Source: Halorussus limi (GTDB lineage Archaea; Halobacteriota; Halobacteria; Halobacteriales; Haladaptataceae). From it: a stretch of DNA of 64,000 nucleotides. Of the stretch, positions 46,838-56,837 are shown piece after piece. The notes under the pieces are model-generated. The model had not been told where the DNA came from. It saw nothing but the letters and a program-made list of their open reading frames with translations, and did no database searches. Position 1 is the stretch's first letter. Each line of letters starts with the position of its first letter. Made by a program: the position numbers and the translations under genes. The stretch covers positions 124,001 to 188,000 of the forward strand of contig NZ_CP096660.1 of assembly GCF_023238205.1 (NCBI RefSeq). The letters run 5' to 3'.

Positions 46838-47875
46838 ATGAGTGAAGAAAAAGTAGGTCCATTGCTCTGTCAGTCGTGTTCGACGGCTTTGACTCATACA
46901 GACGCAGAATGGGTTTGTAAGACCTGTGCCGACACGGTTCCTATCGACCATGATGGAGTCGTCCGATATTCCGCTGTTGAGACGGGCAATATAAACGCGG
47001 TAATGCCTGAACTCCGTCAACTTTCCCAAGATCAGTTTTTCGATCAATTCGCTCGACTCTGCGAGGAAAACGACGAGGCAAAATACGAATGGCTCGACCC
47101 CGTTCAAGCGGATTGGACTCTCCTCGGGGAATTCGACGAAGCGACTGTACTCGAAATCGGTAGAGGATACGGTGGAATATCACAACACTCGCTCTCCAAA
47201 GCAGCCAAGTTTTATCTCGTTGATTCGTCATTCGGGCGACTTAAGGCAGCCGCTATTGCGGCTAATACGTTGGAGTTAGACTCACTCACGTCGGTAGCAG
47301 CTACGCCACTTTGGCCGCCGTTCAAGAACAGGAGTTTTGACCGCATAATCGATAACGGATTCCTTCATTGTATTAGCGACCGGACCCAAGAAGTACCAGG
47401 ACATAGCCAACGGGCGTACCTCAAACGAATTAACAGTCTCCTCAGGACACATGGGGAGCTCTACATCCGAGCAAGAAACTGGTTCAGCCCGTATACTCTC
47501 CTCGATAACACATCGAATCTCAGTGAAAGAGCGTTGGAGATAGCGCGAACGATTCTTCGGAGACTGACAAGCGGAAAAAGGCTTAGAACTCGTCGATACA
47601 CGAAGCGCGGTTACGAACGGTTGTTACACCGGGCGGGATTTTGCGAAGTCGAAGTTGCGTTCGGTGTCCCTGACCACCGCAGCCCTGTTTCAATCTTTTC
47701 CGGAATCGACACCCTTACTGCCCATCTCCGAGAGCAGCTGACGTTAGTGCTGCGCAATCGATGGAATTCACTCCCGACAAGTATTATCGAGAACATTGTG
47801 GATCTAGCGATGTCGGACAGACTGTCTGAACTGATCACCCCGGCGTTGTTCCTGAGAGCGAAAAAGAGAACATGA
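46838..47875 (+). CDS. methyltransferase with N-terminal zinc ribbon
   Basis: A 345-residue protein. Residues 10-40 form a Trm112-like zinc ribbon (LLCQSCSTALTHTDAEWVCKTCADT: CxxC...CxxC). Residues 95-215 are a class I SAM-binding domain: ATVLEIGRGYGGISQHSL, FYLVDSSFGRLKAAAIAAN, RSFDRIIDNGFLHCI. The usual GxGxG is GRGYG. The zinc ribbon fused to a methyltransferase is a form common in archaeal glycan loci. Its stop overlaps the kinase gene by 4 bp, so the products likely act on one substrate. Confidence 0.8.
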   Translation: MSEEKVGPLLCQSCSTALTHTDAEWVCKTCADTVPIDHDGVVRYSAVETGNINAVMPELRQLSQDQFFDQFARLCEENDEAKYEWLDPVQADWTLLGEFDEATVLEIGRGYGGISQHSLSKAAKFYLVDSSFGRLKAAAIAANTLELDSLTSVAATPLWPPFKNRSFDRIIDNGFLHCISDRTQEVPGHSQRAYLKRINSLLRTHGELYIRARNWFSPYTLLDNTSNLSERALEIARTILRRLTSGKRLRTRRYTKRGYERLLHRAGFCEVEVAFGVPDHRSPVSIFSGIDTLTAHLREQLTLVLRNRWNSLPTSIIENIVDLAMSDRLSELITPALFLRAKKRT

Positions 47876-48795
47876 TTGGGAGTATCGTCGAGTACATCGC
47901 CGAAAATCACTCAATCGACCGAGACAAGGTTTCGTACTCCGTATACAGCGGTAGCGGTACATATAGGTATCTAACAATTCGGATCTATTGCGATGGCGAA
48001 CCAATGGTTGTCTGCCGCGTTCCGCGATGGAGTACGTCGGCCATCGAAACCCAGTACGAGACGTTACAGACCGTCAACAATATAGTGGAGGGGAGCGGAC
48101 CACTCGAAACGAGTATCGAGAAACCACTGGCGCTAAAAACTATCGACGGTGTTCCAGTCATCTTCAAGGAATTTGTCTCCGGGACAGTAGCAAAGGGAAT
48201 CGTCAGAAAGAACGTCTCTGAAGCAGTCGGCTTCCTCCGCAAAGCAGTCAATTGGCTTATAGATTTTCTTCTCGGGACTCAACCATACTGGGTATATGAG
48301 GCAGAAGTAAAACGGGAACGGCTCAACGAGTTGGGCGTTCCCCCTGAGACGGATCGAACCGAGACCTTCATCAATTCCCACCTACTCTTTTTAGCCCCAT
48401 GTCACGGCGACTTCGTTCCGTCGAACATCCTCATCTCCGACACGGACGATATTAACGGTGTAATAGATTGGGAGCTGTTTTCAGTTCGAGGTGTGCCCAT
48501 GTTCGACTTCATGCATCTCGTCGTAGCGACAGGAACCCATCAGTTCGGCGCAACGTCGGAGATGATTCAAAAGACGTTCTTCGAACATAATAGGTTCTCA
48601 GCTACCGTACGGGCTTGTGCAACCGATTACTGTAGCGCACTCGGTTTTGCAGTGAAGGACTTCAGACGTACACTTCCAATTTATTCGGATATTCGTCTCT
48701 CCCGTGGTCACAATCTGGACAACCTAGATTTCCTTCGGAAGCTCCGGGAACAGTTAGTCAATTTCAACTCAGATATCGTGCCTCTCTGTGATTAA
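47872..48795 (+). CDS. APH/choline-kinase-fold phosphotransferase
   Basis: A 307-residue protein of the aminoglycoside phosphotransferase/protein-kinase-like fold. The catalytic loop is CHGDFVPSNILI (H178, D180, N185) and the metal motif is INGVIDWE (D199). N-terminal lobe: CRVPRWSTSAIETQYETLQT and FKEFVSG. In a glycan locus it more likely phosphorylates a sugar or glycolipid than an antibiotic; that is inference. It overlaps the methyltransferase gene (4 bp) and the convergent propeller gene (27 bp). Confidence 0.75.
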   Translation: MIGSIVEYIAENHSIDRDKVSYSVYSGSGTYRYLTIRIYCDGEPMVVCRVPRWSTSAIETQYETLQTVNNIVEGSGPLETSIEKPLALKTIDGVPVIFKEFVSGTVAKGIVRKNVSEAVGFLRKAVNWLIDFLLGTQPYWVYEAEVKRERLNELGVPPETDRTETFINSHLLFLAPCHGDFVPSNILISDTDDINGVIDWELFSVRGVPMFDFMHLVVATGTHQFGATSEMIQKTFFEHNRFSATVRACATDYCSALGFAVKDFRRTLPIYSDIRLSRGHNLDNLDFLRKLREQLVNFNSDIVPLCD

Positions 48796-49920
48796 TGAGG
48801 GATCATATGAATTCGGAGATGTAGGTACGCGCTGATCGTAAATCCCAATACTCCAGTGGTTATCTCCGACGACAGAACGACCGAACCCGACGTTTCCATC
48901 AACTACACACCGCCAGCCGTCTTCAAGCGGCCAGGTATCAATGTGGTGCATCTTCCCTGAATTCCAGCCGACTGGACAGGGGTCTGCCTCAAGAACAGGA
49001 GAATATTGCAGTTCCACATCTTGGTACGACTGGCGAGTCAGCGTGTTTATCCGATACGCACGGACATTGCGGCCATATCTCCCGTTACAATCTTGAAGGT
49101 AGACAACTATCCCATCATCCTGGATGTGGGGTCGGCCCGCGGGACGTGATGCTTCGGGCCGACCGCTGGCGACTGGGTTCTCGGGGTGCTGATCCCAACT
49201 ATTAGTAACCAAATTAGGGGAGTGATAACAATAGAGGTCTTGACCATTACCGGTAAGCGCCCACCACCTGTCCCGCCATTGGAAGACGATACAGTCGTGA
49301 ATCGGCGTAGTCGGTCGTACCAAAGTGGCACACTTGCTCCACCCGTCAGGAAGGTTCCGCGTACGATAAAGAGAAATAGGAGCGGGAACCTCGCTTTTCG
49401 ACCAAGCGTCCGGAAGCATATAGTACCAGTTATCATGACGAAACACAAATGGAAACGAAAGATGGTCGTCAGTCTTCAAGACTACCCCGTTGTAGGACCA
49501 CGTAACCCCAGCGTCGTGACTCAGCGCGTGACCGATGACTGCGGAAGGAACAGCTTCGTGATTATGAACCTCAAAGAACATGTGCCATCTATCGTCTGTG
49601 ACGAGCAGAAACGGATCGGCCACTGAGTCTACCCGGCCATAGTCAGTGACCGCATCAGCAGTCAGTACCGGATTTTCAACGACAGGAGACGGCGTGGGGA
49701 AGATGGGGCCCAGTGTGCGCTTGAACCGGGACTCGAAGTATTTCGATCTATGCTGTTCAAACTGCGGTCGGTTATGGTCTTGACACAGAAGACGTTGAAT
49801 CCACTCGGTTCGGTGGATTTGTTCGCCGACCTGCCAGACCATCTGTCTGATTGTACTGCGGTGAGGCTCAAATATGGAATTAACGCCTCGTTTCCAATTC
49901 AGCAAGCCGTCTCCAATCAT
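48769..49920 (-). CDS. five-bladed beta-propeller protein (GH43/GIPC-transferase-like)
   Basis: A 383-residue protein. After a ~75-residue helical head it shows the propeller pattern VADPFLLVTDDRWHMFFEVH (the 'VADPF' motif), IGHALSHDAGVTWSYNGVVL, SFPFVFRHDNWYYMLPDAW, IVFQWRDRWWALTGNGQDLY and SGRPEASRPAGRP. The same fold occurs in glucosamine inositolphosphorylceramide-transferase-like domains and GH43-type enzymes. It may modify a glycan; catalytic residues not established. It overlaps the membrane-protein gene start by 4 bp and thus is coupled to it. Confidence 0.7.
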   Translation of the reverse strand: MIGDGLLNWKRGVNSIFEPHRSTIRQMVWQVGEQIHRTEWIQRLLCQDHNRPQFEQHRSKYFESRFKRTLGPIFPTPSPVVENPVLTADAVTDYGRVDSVADPFLLVTDDRWHMFFEVHNHEAVPSAVIGHALSHDAGVTWSYNGVVLKTDDHLSFPFVFRHDNWYYMLPDAWSKSEVPAPISLYRTRNLPDGWSKCATLVRPTTPIHDCIVFQWRDRWWALTGNGQDLYCYHSPNLVTNSWDQHPENPVASGRPEASRPAGRPHIQDDGIVVYLQDCNGRYGRNVRAYRINTLTRQSYQDVELQYSPVLEADPCPVGWNSGKMHHIDTWPLEDGWRCVVDGNVGFGRSVVGDNHWSIGIYDQRVPTSPNSYDPSLITERHDI

Positions 49921-51698
49921 GATTTGGTCTTATTAGTCACGTACCAAGCTTCGAAACCACCATTTTCGTATATTTTCATAACTGTCGGCTCAGTCGAGAG
50001 ACGCCGAATGTGAGTTTTGTTATGATGGAAGAATGCTCTTTGCTGTCGCTCCGTAAAGTATTTTGCTTTATGGAACTTGCGGTCAAACTGTTTGGTCACA
50101 AGATATCCGGGACCAAGTGAACGCGCTGTGGACTCATTGGGTTTCCTACCGTATCCAAGATGGCGGGGAAGACTGTACCGTTTGTCCTTAACGCTGAACG
50201 ATTTTCGATTTGCATTGGGGTGGTCCGTTCCGAAGACGAATTCCTCCATCTTATACGAGATGGAGAACGAACGAATTGGGACTGTCTCATTGTGGTGACG
50301 CAACACGAATTCGGCCCCTTGGTACTCCTTATGAGTGAGATGCTTGTTCGGCCCGTAGACTGTCCCAGCACCGAGGAGAGTAGCTATAATGATGATGGAT
50401 ACGATAGCCGGAACGAGTTGCGCGTTCGTGTCGGTGCAACGGTAAAGGAGTAATGCGACGAGAACGACTGCGAGAACTATCATGTATCGTGAGACCCGTA
50501 TTGGGGAGAACGCAATGAGATAAACGTTCAGGAATACACCAGCGAGGCCGAAACCCACGAAGAATTGCAAGGAGAGATATGTATATAGGTATGACTGCTT
50601 AGCGGTCACAACCCGGTAAATTAGGTAGAGTGCGAACGCTCCTCCAATAGAGAGATAGACGAATACGGCTCCGTAAATTTGGACGAATCGAATCACGAGT
50701 TGGGGCACTGTTAATGAGGCCTCAACGGCTTGTGAAAATTCGGCCTCTCCAGGCGAAACGTGTCCCTTTAAGAGGCCATAGGCGACGGATCGTACGGCCC
50801 ACTCGAACGTAGTAAATGTCATGTACCACGATAGTAATGATAGGAGTCCAACAATTCCAAGATTGAGCGAAATTTTAGAGACTGGGCGAGCGGTCCACCA
50901 CTCGAAGAGAAAACCGAATACCGATGATGTGACGAAAAGGATGACGAGGAACAACGCGGTCACGGGGTGGAAAAAGACAGTCGCAACCAGAAAAACAATC
51001 AATACGGCCAGATACCGTCCAGACTTCGTGCGCCGGTACAATTCCAGCACGACCACAACCATTGGGAACCAGAAGAACGACAGAACTGACGGACTGAGAG
51101 AAATATGATATGTTCCAAACAGAAGCGGAGTCCCCGCACAGAGCCCGGCGGTCAACGCTCGTCTATCACCGAAGAAACGCCGGGCGGCGATCCCGATCGA
51201 ACAGATGTACAGTACCGTGAATACCCATCCAACGAACACAGCAGCGATTCGCATCGAAAGTCCGAGTTGGACCAGTTCAGCCACCAGTACGTGTTCGAAA
51301 GGATACCACAGCGTGTCAGGTACTGACCCCGTCTGGAGAATGGCCTTGATATCTCCAAAGTGAGCGAGTATATCCGAAGTTCCGCGACCGTAGAGTCGGT
51401 AACCCCGAAAGAACGGTAGGGAAAACAGAATGGCGTAAGCGCTCATTGCGAAAACGAGTCCCCACCTCCATCCCGCCGAATGGGTCATTGTAGAGACCGC
51501 GTAGATACTCACTGCCACCGTGACGAGTAGTCCGAAGCAGAGCCAAAAGGCGAATGGATACGCCGTGTAGACCGAGGTCTCGAATTCTGTCGCCCCTTGC
51601 ACGGTAGCGAGGAAATATCCCTCGGATGCGATGCATAGCAATCCTATGATGGCTAGGACCTTAACGAGTATCGATAGGTCAAAGTCGTCGAATAGCAT
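49917..51698 (-). CDS. polytopic membrane protein (GT-C or polymerase-like)
   Basis: A 593-residue protein with about 12 hydrophobic segments over residues 10-455 and a soluble, His/Lys/Arg-rich C-terminal tail (about 460-593). An early loop contains RGTSDILAHFGDIKAILQTG, and YPFEHVLVAELVQLGLSM. The arrangement (many TM helices, acidic residue in the first extracellular loop) resembles GT-C glycosyltransferases or glycan polymerases, but no family motif is certain. First of a two-gene operon with the propeller protein. Confidence 0.65.
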   Translation of the reverse strand: MLFDDFDLSILVKVLAIIGLLCIASEGYFLATVQGATEFETSVYTAYPFAFWLCFGLLVTVAVSIYAVSTMTHSAGWRWGLVFAMSAYAILFSLPFFRGYRLYGRGTSDILAHFGDIKAILQTGSVPDTLWYPFEHVLVAELVQLGLSMRIAAVFVGWVFTVLYICSIGIAARRFFGDRRALTAGLCAGTPLLFGTYHISLSPSVLSFFWFPMVVVVLELYRRTKSGRYLAVLIVFLVATVFFHPVTALFLVILFVTSSVFGFLFEWWTARPVSKISLNLGIVGLLSLLSWYMTFTTFEWAVRSVAYGLLKGHVSPGEAEFSQAVEASLTVPQLVIRFVQIYGAVFVYLSIGGAFALYLIYRVVTAKQSYLYTYLSLQFFVGFGLAGVFLNVYLIAFSPIRVSRYMIVLAVVLVALLLYRCTDTNAQLVPAIVSIIIIATLLGAGTVYGPNKHLTHKEYQGAEFVLRHHNETVPIRSFSISYKMEEFVFGTDHPNANRKSFSVKDKRYSLPRHLGYGRKPNESTARSLGPGYLVTKQFDRKFHKAKYFTERQQRAFFHHNKTHIRRLSTEPTVMKIYENGGFEAWYVTNKTKS

Positions 51699-51852
51699 CT
51701 CTACGTATTCCTGGTAGTGTTTTCCGTCTCCCCATCCGATGCCAGAATACGTACGGCGCCGACTTTCTTAGTATTACCGGGGCGTTCGTCGTGTATTGAG
51801 GAGTCCCGGAATCACCGATATCTTCTCCTGTAAGCAGGTAGAAAAGGAAACG

Positions 51853-52128
51853 ATGAGGCTTCCACGGAGCCAGCAGTTTGTTTACGGCCAGATCGTTGCG
51901 ATGCTCGTCATAGTCGTCAGCCTTTCACTTTTGCGGTTGCTCTCGCTCGAACTTTTTTTTATCACTTCGTTCATCAGTCTATTACTCCTCGTCGAACTCA
52001 CGTCGCCCTTTAACGTCGCGCCGTGGTGGCGCAGGAGACTAAAATGGTTCGTCATCCTTGGGGTCCTAGGGTCCATCTACGTCATCGGAAAACGGATATT
52101 GGAAATTCTGCCACCTGAGTTTCTATAA
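51853..52128 (+). CDS. small membrane protein
   Basis: A 91-residue protein with two or three hydrophobic segments (YGQIVAMLVIVVSLSLLRLL, LFFITSFISLLLLVELTS and FVILGVLGSIYVIGKRI) and a PWWRRRLKW turn. Start at ATG 51853 (MRLPRSQQ); the frame reaches 51796. Unknown family; found ahead of a DUF1616 gene on the same strand, perhaps its partner. Confidence 0.6.
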   Translation: MRLPRSQQFVYGQIVAMLVIVVSLSLLRLLSLELFFITSFISLLLLVELTSPFNVAPWWRRRLKWFVILGVLGSIYVIGKRILEILPPEFL

Positions 52129-52246
52129 AAGCTTCGAGACACGCCCTCAGGAATCTCTTCGAAATACAGTTTTATTATTCCAATCGTCTGCAACCACCAG
52201 ACAATTGGCCTATCGTTATGTAATGCTAGACTGTTAATAGGTAATA

Positions 52247-53260
52247 GTGAACACCAAGCTCCTACGTTCGAGGATCCTTCTTGCCGTCCGTCGATTTCCC
52301 ACCGACCTTGCTATCGTATTGGGAGTCGTCGGCGTAGCATCTCTGTCGCTTCTCATTCCAGTCCTCCGAAAGTCTCCACTCGGACTCCTATTCGGTCTCC
52401 CGCTCGTCCTCTTTCTGCCAGGATACGCCACAATCTCCGCCCTCTTCCCCGAAAAAGGAGAACCGAACATCGAAGTCGGCATCGTCGTGGAATCACTTCC
52501 CGGGAGCGACAGAATAGACGAGTTCGAACGCCTCATCTTCTCCGTTTGGCTTAGCGTCGTTATCGTCCCCATGACTGGGTTGGTACTTGACCAAGCGAGA
52601 GGCGGATTCAGGGTCGAGACGGTCGTGTTGGCGGTCGGGGTCTACACCGGGGTAATGACCGTACTCGCAGCCGTCCGGCGTCGGAACGTACCATCCAACG
52701 AGTGCTTCCGTGTACCGTTCGCGCAGTGGCGGCGTTCGATCCAGGTCTACTTCTGGGACCCCGGTAATCGGACCGAGAAAGTCATAAACGTTACACTGGC
52801 TCTCGCTTTACTCGTTGCAGTTAGTAGTCTCACCTACGCGGTGGCAGTCCCGAAGCAAGACGAAACGTTCACAGAATTCTACCTGTTGAACGAAGATTCA
52901 GCCGGGGAACTCCAAGCCGAGAACTATCCGACAACACTCGTTCAGGGAGAAACCACCAAACTGGTTGTCGGAATCACCAATTACGAACACGAGCGGACTG
53001 CATACACGGTTGTCGTCAGAATTCAACGTGGTGAAGTGACGGAGAATTCGCTGAACGTGCACGAAGAGACGGAGTTGTACCAATTTCATGTCCTCCTAAA
53101 CCACAACGAGTCGTGGACACGAACACATGCTATTAAACCTACGATGGTCGGTGATAACCTTCGGGTGCAGTACCTTCTCTTCCGGAACGAGGAACCGTCA
53201 GAGCCACGTACAGCGTATAGGAAGTTACACTTCTGGATAAACGTCACTGAATCCGCGTAG
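52247..53260 (+). CDS. DUF1616 membrane protein
   Basis: A 337-residue haloarchaeal DUF1616 protein. Four or five TM segments in the first ~200 residues (AIVLGVVGVASLSLLIPVL, LGLLFGLPLVLFLPGYATIS ALFP, the family hallmark), then a domain outside the membrane with NEDSAGELQAENYPTTLVQG and GITNYEHERTAYTVVVRI, the conserved DUF1616 beta domain. Starts at a GTG (52247). These genes cluster with surface-glycan synthesis in haloarchaea; role unknown. Confidence 0.85.
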   Translation: MNTKLLRSRILLAVRRFPTDLAIVLGVVGVASLSLLIPVLRKSPLGLLFGLPLVLFLPGYATISALFPEKGEPNIEVGIVVESLPGSDRIDEFERLIFSVWLSVVIVPMTGLVLDQARGGFRVETVVLAVGVYTGVMTVLAAVRRRNVPSNECFRVPFAQWRRSIQVYFWDPGNRTEKVINVTLALALLVAVSSLTYAVAVPKQDETFTEFYLLNEDSAGELQAENYPTTLVQGETTKLVVGITNYEHERTAYTVVVRIQRGEVTENSLNVHEETELYQFHVLLNHNESWTRTHAIKPTMVGDNLRVQYLLFRNEEPSEPRTAYRKLHFWINVTESA

Positions 53261-53354
53261 CAGAGACGCCATTAATTATAAGGTTATAATGAATTTATTA
53301 CAATTATAGTTGCTATTTAGGTGTTCTCATAGAGTGAAATATCTTAATAACGGG

Positions 53355-54040
53355 GGAATTCGACTGCGGCTATTGACCGAAGAGAGACCGAAGGGGATAA
53401 TCGAGATTGTCGGGAAGTCAATCCCTACACGCTGTTTCGAGGAGTTATCTGTACACGACGCCAACGAGTTCGTGGTAATGGACTAATGCAAGTAGAACAT
53501 CCAACTACCCTTATAACAACGAATTCGACCCCATCCCAATCACCGACCCGTACCAGTGCGAAAGCAAGAATTGGTGCACGACCTATTCAGTTAAGGATTA
53601 CAACGAGAAAGTCTTCATGTAGATGCGGGAGGACAGAATCTTCGACGTGAGTCTCGGTGACGTGGTGAAACGCCAGCAGGAAGAGCAGGGCGACGCTGAC
53701 ATCCCACCGATTCGGTCCCATAGGACGAGGCGGGCCGCTACGGGGTCTGTGACACCAAAGACTACGGCGAGACAACCGACAAGATTGAAAAGGCAGACGA
53801 CCTGACTGGCACCCTCGTAATGACCGGCTTCTATACATTCCCCCGCCATCTTCCATGCCTGTCACATCCTCCGGACCTCCAACCGTGGAGAGTACGAAAT
53901 CAGCCAGGCCATTGCCTTCCTGGCGCGGAACGGTCGCACCCTCAACGTCATCTGGATGGACGTCTGATGCGTCGACAGGAGGTATCCCAAGGACCGTTAG
54001 AAGGCCGAAAGCCTGCTCCGGGGCGAAACCCAGAAGGCAA
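53355..54040 (+). pseudogene. sugar-1-phosphate nucleotidyltransferase, decayed
   Basis: The shifted frames spell a glucose-1-phosphate thymidylyl/uridylyltransferase: GIRLRLLTEERPKGIIEIVG, KSIPTRCFEELSVHDANEFV, stops, and later VMTGFYTFP, then (in another frame) FHACHILRTSNRGEYEISQA IAFLARNGRTLNVIWMD and a stop before DRRYPKDR. At least four stops or shifts. Intact members activate sugars for glycan synthesis. Confidence 0.7.
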
Positions 54041-54078
54041 CGCGACCAGAGTGTCCGCAGACGAGGGGTCGTAATGGG

Positions 54079-54850
54079 ATGGTGAAGAATCTGCTCGTCA
54101 CTGGCAGCACAGAGTTCATCGGTAGTCATCTCGCCGACAGGTCGCCCGCGACGGCCACCGCGTAATCGCACTCGACAACTTCGAACCGTACTACAACCTT
54201 ATCATTAAGGAGCACAATGGCAAGAAGATCCGGAGGGTAGCCGGGGAGACCCACGGGAACTACGAACTGGCCCAAGTAGACATCTGCGACGAGGCGGCCG
54301 TGCGGAAATCCGTCGAAGACGCGGAGGTTGTCTTCCCTCAGTTGGCGAAGGCCGGCGTCCCAACCAGCGTCGAGCACCCCAGAACGTCAACGACATCAAG
54401 GGCACGAAACGGTCAACGTGCTGGAGGCGGCCAACAATTCAGAGGCCGTCCGGGTGGTTGGGAGTCCTTCGTCGGTGTACAGCAAACCCGAGTACCTGCC
54501 CTACGAAGAGGACCATCCGACAACTCCGGTGAGTCTCTACGGCGCGTTGAAATTGGCACAGGAGCAGTACGTCTGGGTCTACTAGAAGGTATACGGCCTA
54601 CCGACCACCTCGCTTCGGTACTTGACGGTGTATGTCTCGCGAATGCGGCCGAACATGGCCATCTCGAGCTTCGTCTCGCGATGTCTGAACGGCGAACCAC
54701 CAGTCGTCTACGGCGACGGCGACCAGACACGGGGCTTAACCTACATCAAAAAGTGGTGCAGGCCAACAGGACCCTGCTGGAAGCGGACGCTACGGACGGC
54801 GAGTTATGAATGTCGGGAACACCGACAGCATCGAGATTTGAACATTGGTC
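54079..54850 (+). pseudogene. NDP-sugar epimerase/dehydratase (SDR), decayed
   Basis: Begins MVKNLLVTGSTEFIGSHLAD (Rossmann GxxGxxG with E for a Gly), then RVIALDNFEPYYNL, later VNVLEAANNSEAVRVVGSPS SVYSKPEYLPYEEDHPTTP and SLYGALKLAQEQYVWVY (YxxxK kept) with a TAG, then KVYGLPTTSLRYLTVY and SSFVSRCLNGEPPVVYGDGD. Frame changes occur near 54145, 54390 and a stop at 54585. Extended SDR epimerase of the GalE/Gmd kind. Confidence 0.75.
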
Positions 54851-55568
54851 CGGGAGATACAGACCGACTTACGCTCAAACTCGAACTCGAATACACTGAG
54901 TGCCACAGCGGCGATGCTAAATGGAGTCAATCTTACATTTATCATATTAGCGAACTCCTCGGATGCGAGCCCACGACCACGATTCAGGAAGGTCTCGAGT
55001 GATTCACAGAATAATATCTCGCAAACCGCAAATGGTACGGGTCACTGGTGTGGGGCTAGTGGCAAGCATCCCGTCGGACGCTATTCAGAGTGTGACCCGG
55101 ACGTTTCGACGCCGCCGTACCCGTGCATTCCGAATTCCTGTCTTGGGCGCGACAGTTCTGGTTCGGATTCAGCTCGGGAGGGACCGGATTTCGACGAACG
55201 GTGGTTCGTCACGGTGGTCCCTCCGTAGCCGTAGTTACAAGTAGTAGCGCATCTTTCTCGGAGTCTCGTACCGAGTGCGACCGCAGTTATCGCTACGAGA
55301 AATGACCGGCGGTTCATGGTTTTAAAGGTCAGTTCGTGGGTGCATTCTCCACAGGAAACTCTAGTGGATTGCTTCTACAAACAGTCACCGGACGTGTGCA
55401 GAGGCGGAGAACACTTCAAAATATGTTCCGACGGGGTTACACTGAGATTTTCACCGCACTAATCGCGGTACTACAATAATAATTCTGGTACTGGGAGCGC
55501 CGTCGTAAAAGTAAAATGAGGACGCGAAAATTCCAATAGAAGTTTAAACGCTATCCGCGAACTGAGTG
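54851..55568. other. decayed region, no callable gene
   Basis: Short frames on both strands without recognised domains. The reverse frame 55081-55317 starts MNRRSFLVAITAVALGTRL, Tat-signal-like, but soon degenerates. Confidence 0.35.
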
Positions 55569-55990
55569 TCAAGCCGTGGAGGAAGCGGCGAAGGTCGGTT
55601 CGGTCGAGTACTCTATCGCGGGGACGACCGGCCACGTGAGAAATCCGAGGATGTAGTAGTCGGCTGTGAGCATTGAGGCCTATCGGTCACTGAAGAACTG
55701 AGAGACGTAGGCGATGGCGAACGCGATCGCCAGTTCACGAGGTTCCGTCGTCCAAGGAGAGTTTAGTGTGCGACAATGACGAAGACGGCCGCGAGCGGCA
55801 AGTGAGCCAACGAACGGCCGTTCATAATGACGCCGAAGGTCCACGCCAGCGGTTTGTCGACGAAGTCCGGGAACAACGTACCGGGGACAAGCGCGAGGTC
55901 ACACGCCCGGTCGGCGAGCGTCGGTGGAACAGGTAGACTAGCAGGTACAGCAGGTGTCCGGCAGCGGGTCTCTCCACGGCCGTATGGACC
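55569..55990 (-). pseudogene. DUF457-type membrane hydrolase-like gene, decayed
   Basis: Reverse frames read PGTLFPDFVDKPLAWTFGVI, NGRSLAHLPLAAVFVIV then a stop, then (other frame) LAIAFAIAYVSQFFSDR stop, then LTADYYILGFLTWPVVPAIE YSTEP. PDxxDKPLAW, GRSxAH and GFLxWPVVPAIEY are marks of the membrane-bound DUF457/YbcI family. Two or more breaks. Confidence 0.65.
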
Positions 55991-56068
55991 TTTTTAGACA
56001 TCGAATTGGATTAGCCCCTTCGGTCGCTCTGGTCGGCACGGCCAGTCAGAGTCCAGACTACGACCATA

Positions 56069-56270
56069 TCAATTCCTTGTAGAAAAGATCCTGTCGGAGC
56101 TCGACGATATGGCAACCGACAACGACGAGAGGAGTAGCCATCGCGGCGAATTTAGGTCAAGCGCGGCGAACTCGTCTCAGTCGATAACAAGTAGTGCGGC
56201 GTGGGCGTCGGCGAGTGGTTCGTCGGCCGAGGAGGCGTACTCGATTTCAGGAAGCGCTCGCGCATGTTCT
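56069..56270 (-). pseudogene. 3' remnant of UDP-sugar 6-dehydrogenase
   Basis: The reverse frame EIEYASSADEPLADAHAALL VID is followed by a stop and DEFAALD, where intact enzymes have TDWDEFAALD; a shift then gives MATPLVVVGCHIVELRQDLF, echoing the family C-terminus. Only the last ~65 codons are traceable. Confidence 0.6.
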
Positions 56271-56367
56271 CAATTATCCAAATACGAGCAGCCATTCGAG
56301 ACACTGCTTGCGGTAATCGATTTGTTAGGGTTCGTCGAGAGTTTCTGCAGAAGGTTTGGGGACAACT

Positions 56368-56390
56368 AAGATCCCCTCTAGAGGGATCTT
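56368..56390. repeat. hairpin AAGATCCC/GGGATCTT
   Basis: 8-bp arms around CTCTAGA (AAGATCCC, C, TCTAGA, GGGATCTT). It lies at the outer edge of the pseudogene graveyard. Role unknown. Confidence 0.5.
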
Positions 56391-56399
56391 GCCACGTCA

Positions 56400-56837
56400 A
56401 CGTTCTGTATTGCCTGCTACCTCACATGTAACCTAGGTACTTATGCCTCAGTTCTATCCAACCGCCAAACAGCACCGATTTCAGAACACCGAAATGTTTG
56501 CCGGCACTATACGTCTAACCGCAAGTTAACAATATATTCTTCCAACCCTTTATAGTAATTTATTGCAATTATTATATAATATTTTATAATTATTACTATA
56601 ATATAGTAATTTATTTTTCTTTATATATTATTATAAATATTTCATTATAATAATAGAATCGCCTCTATCGCTCATGGCGGAGTTAATTGAGTATCTGTAT
56701 AAAATCCAGCAGCACCGTCTTTAAAATCTGTCGCAACAAAAGAGAATTAACAGTAATGACTTTTAGCGATTTAGGGTCGTCAATAGTCAGTAGGACTCTC
56801 CAAATCGTTGCCGAAAACTCGGGTGACTACAGACCGT
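56400..56837. other. AT-rich spacer, no gene
   Basis: 56514-56662 is nearly all A and T, with runs such as TATAATATTTTATAATTATT. No coding frame. GC content rises sharply at 57100. Confidence 0.6.

Noticed and set aside
47872-48795. Aminoglycoside resistance gene
   Set aside because: The fold matches, but the glycan-locus setting and coupling to a methyltransferase make antibiotic phosphorylation unlikely.
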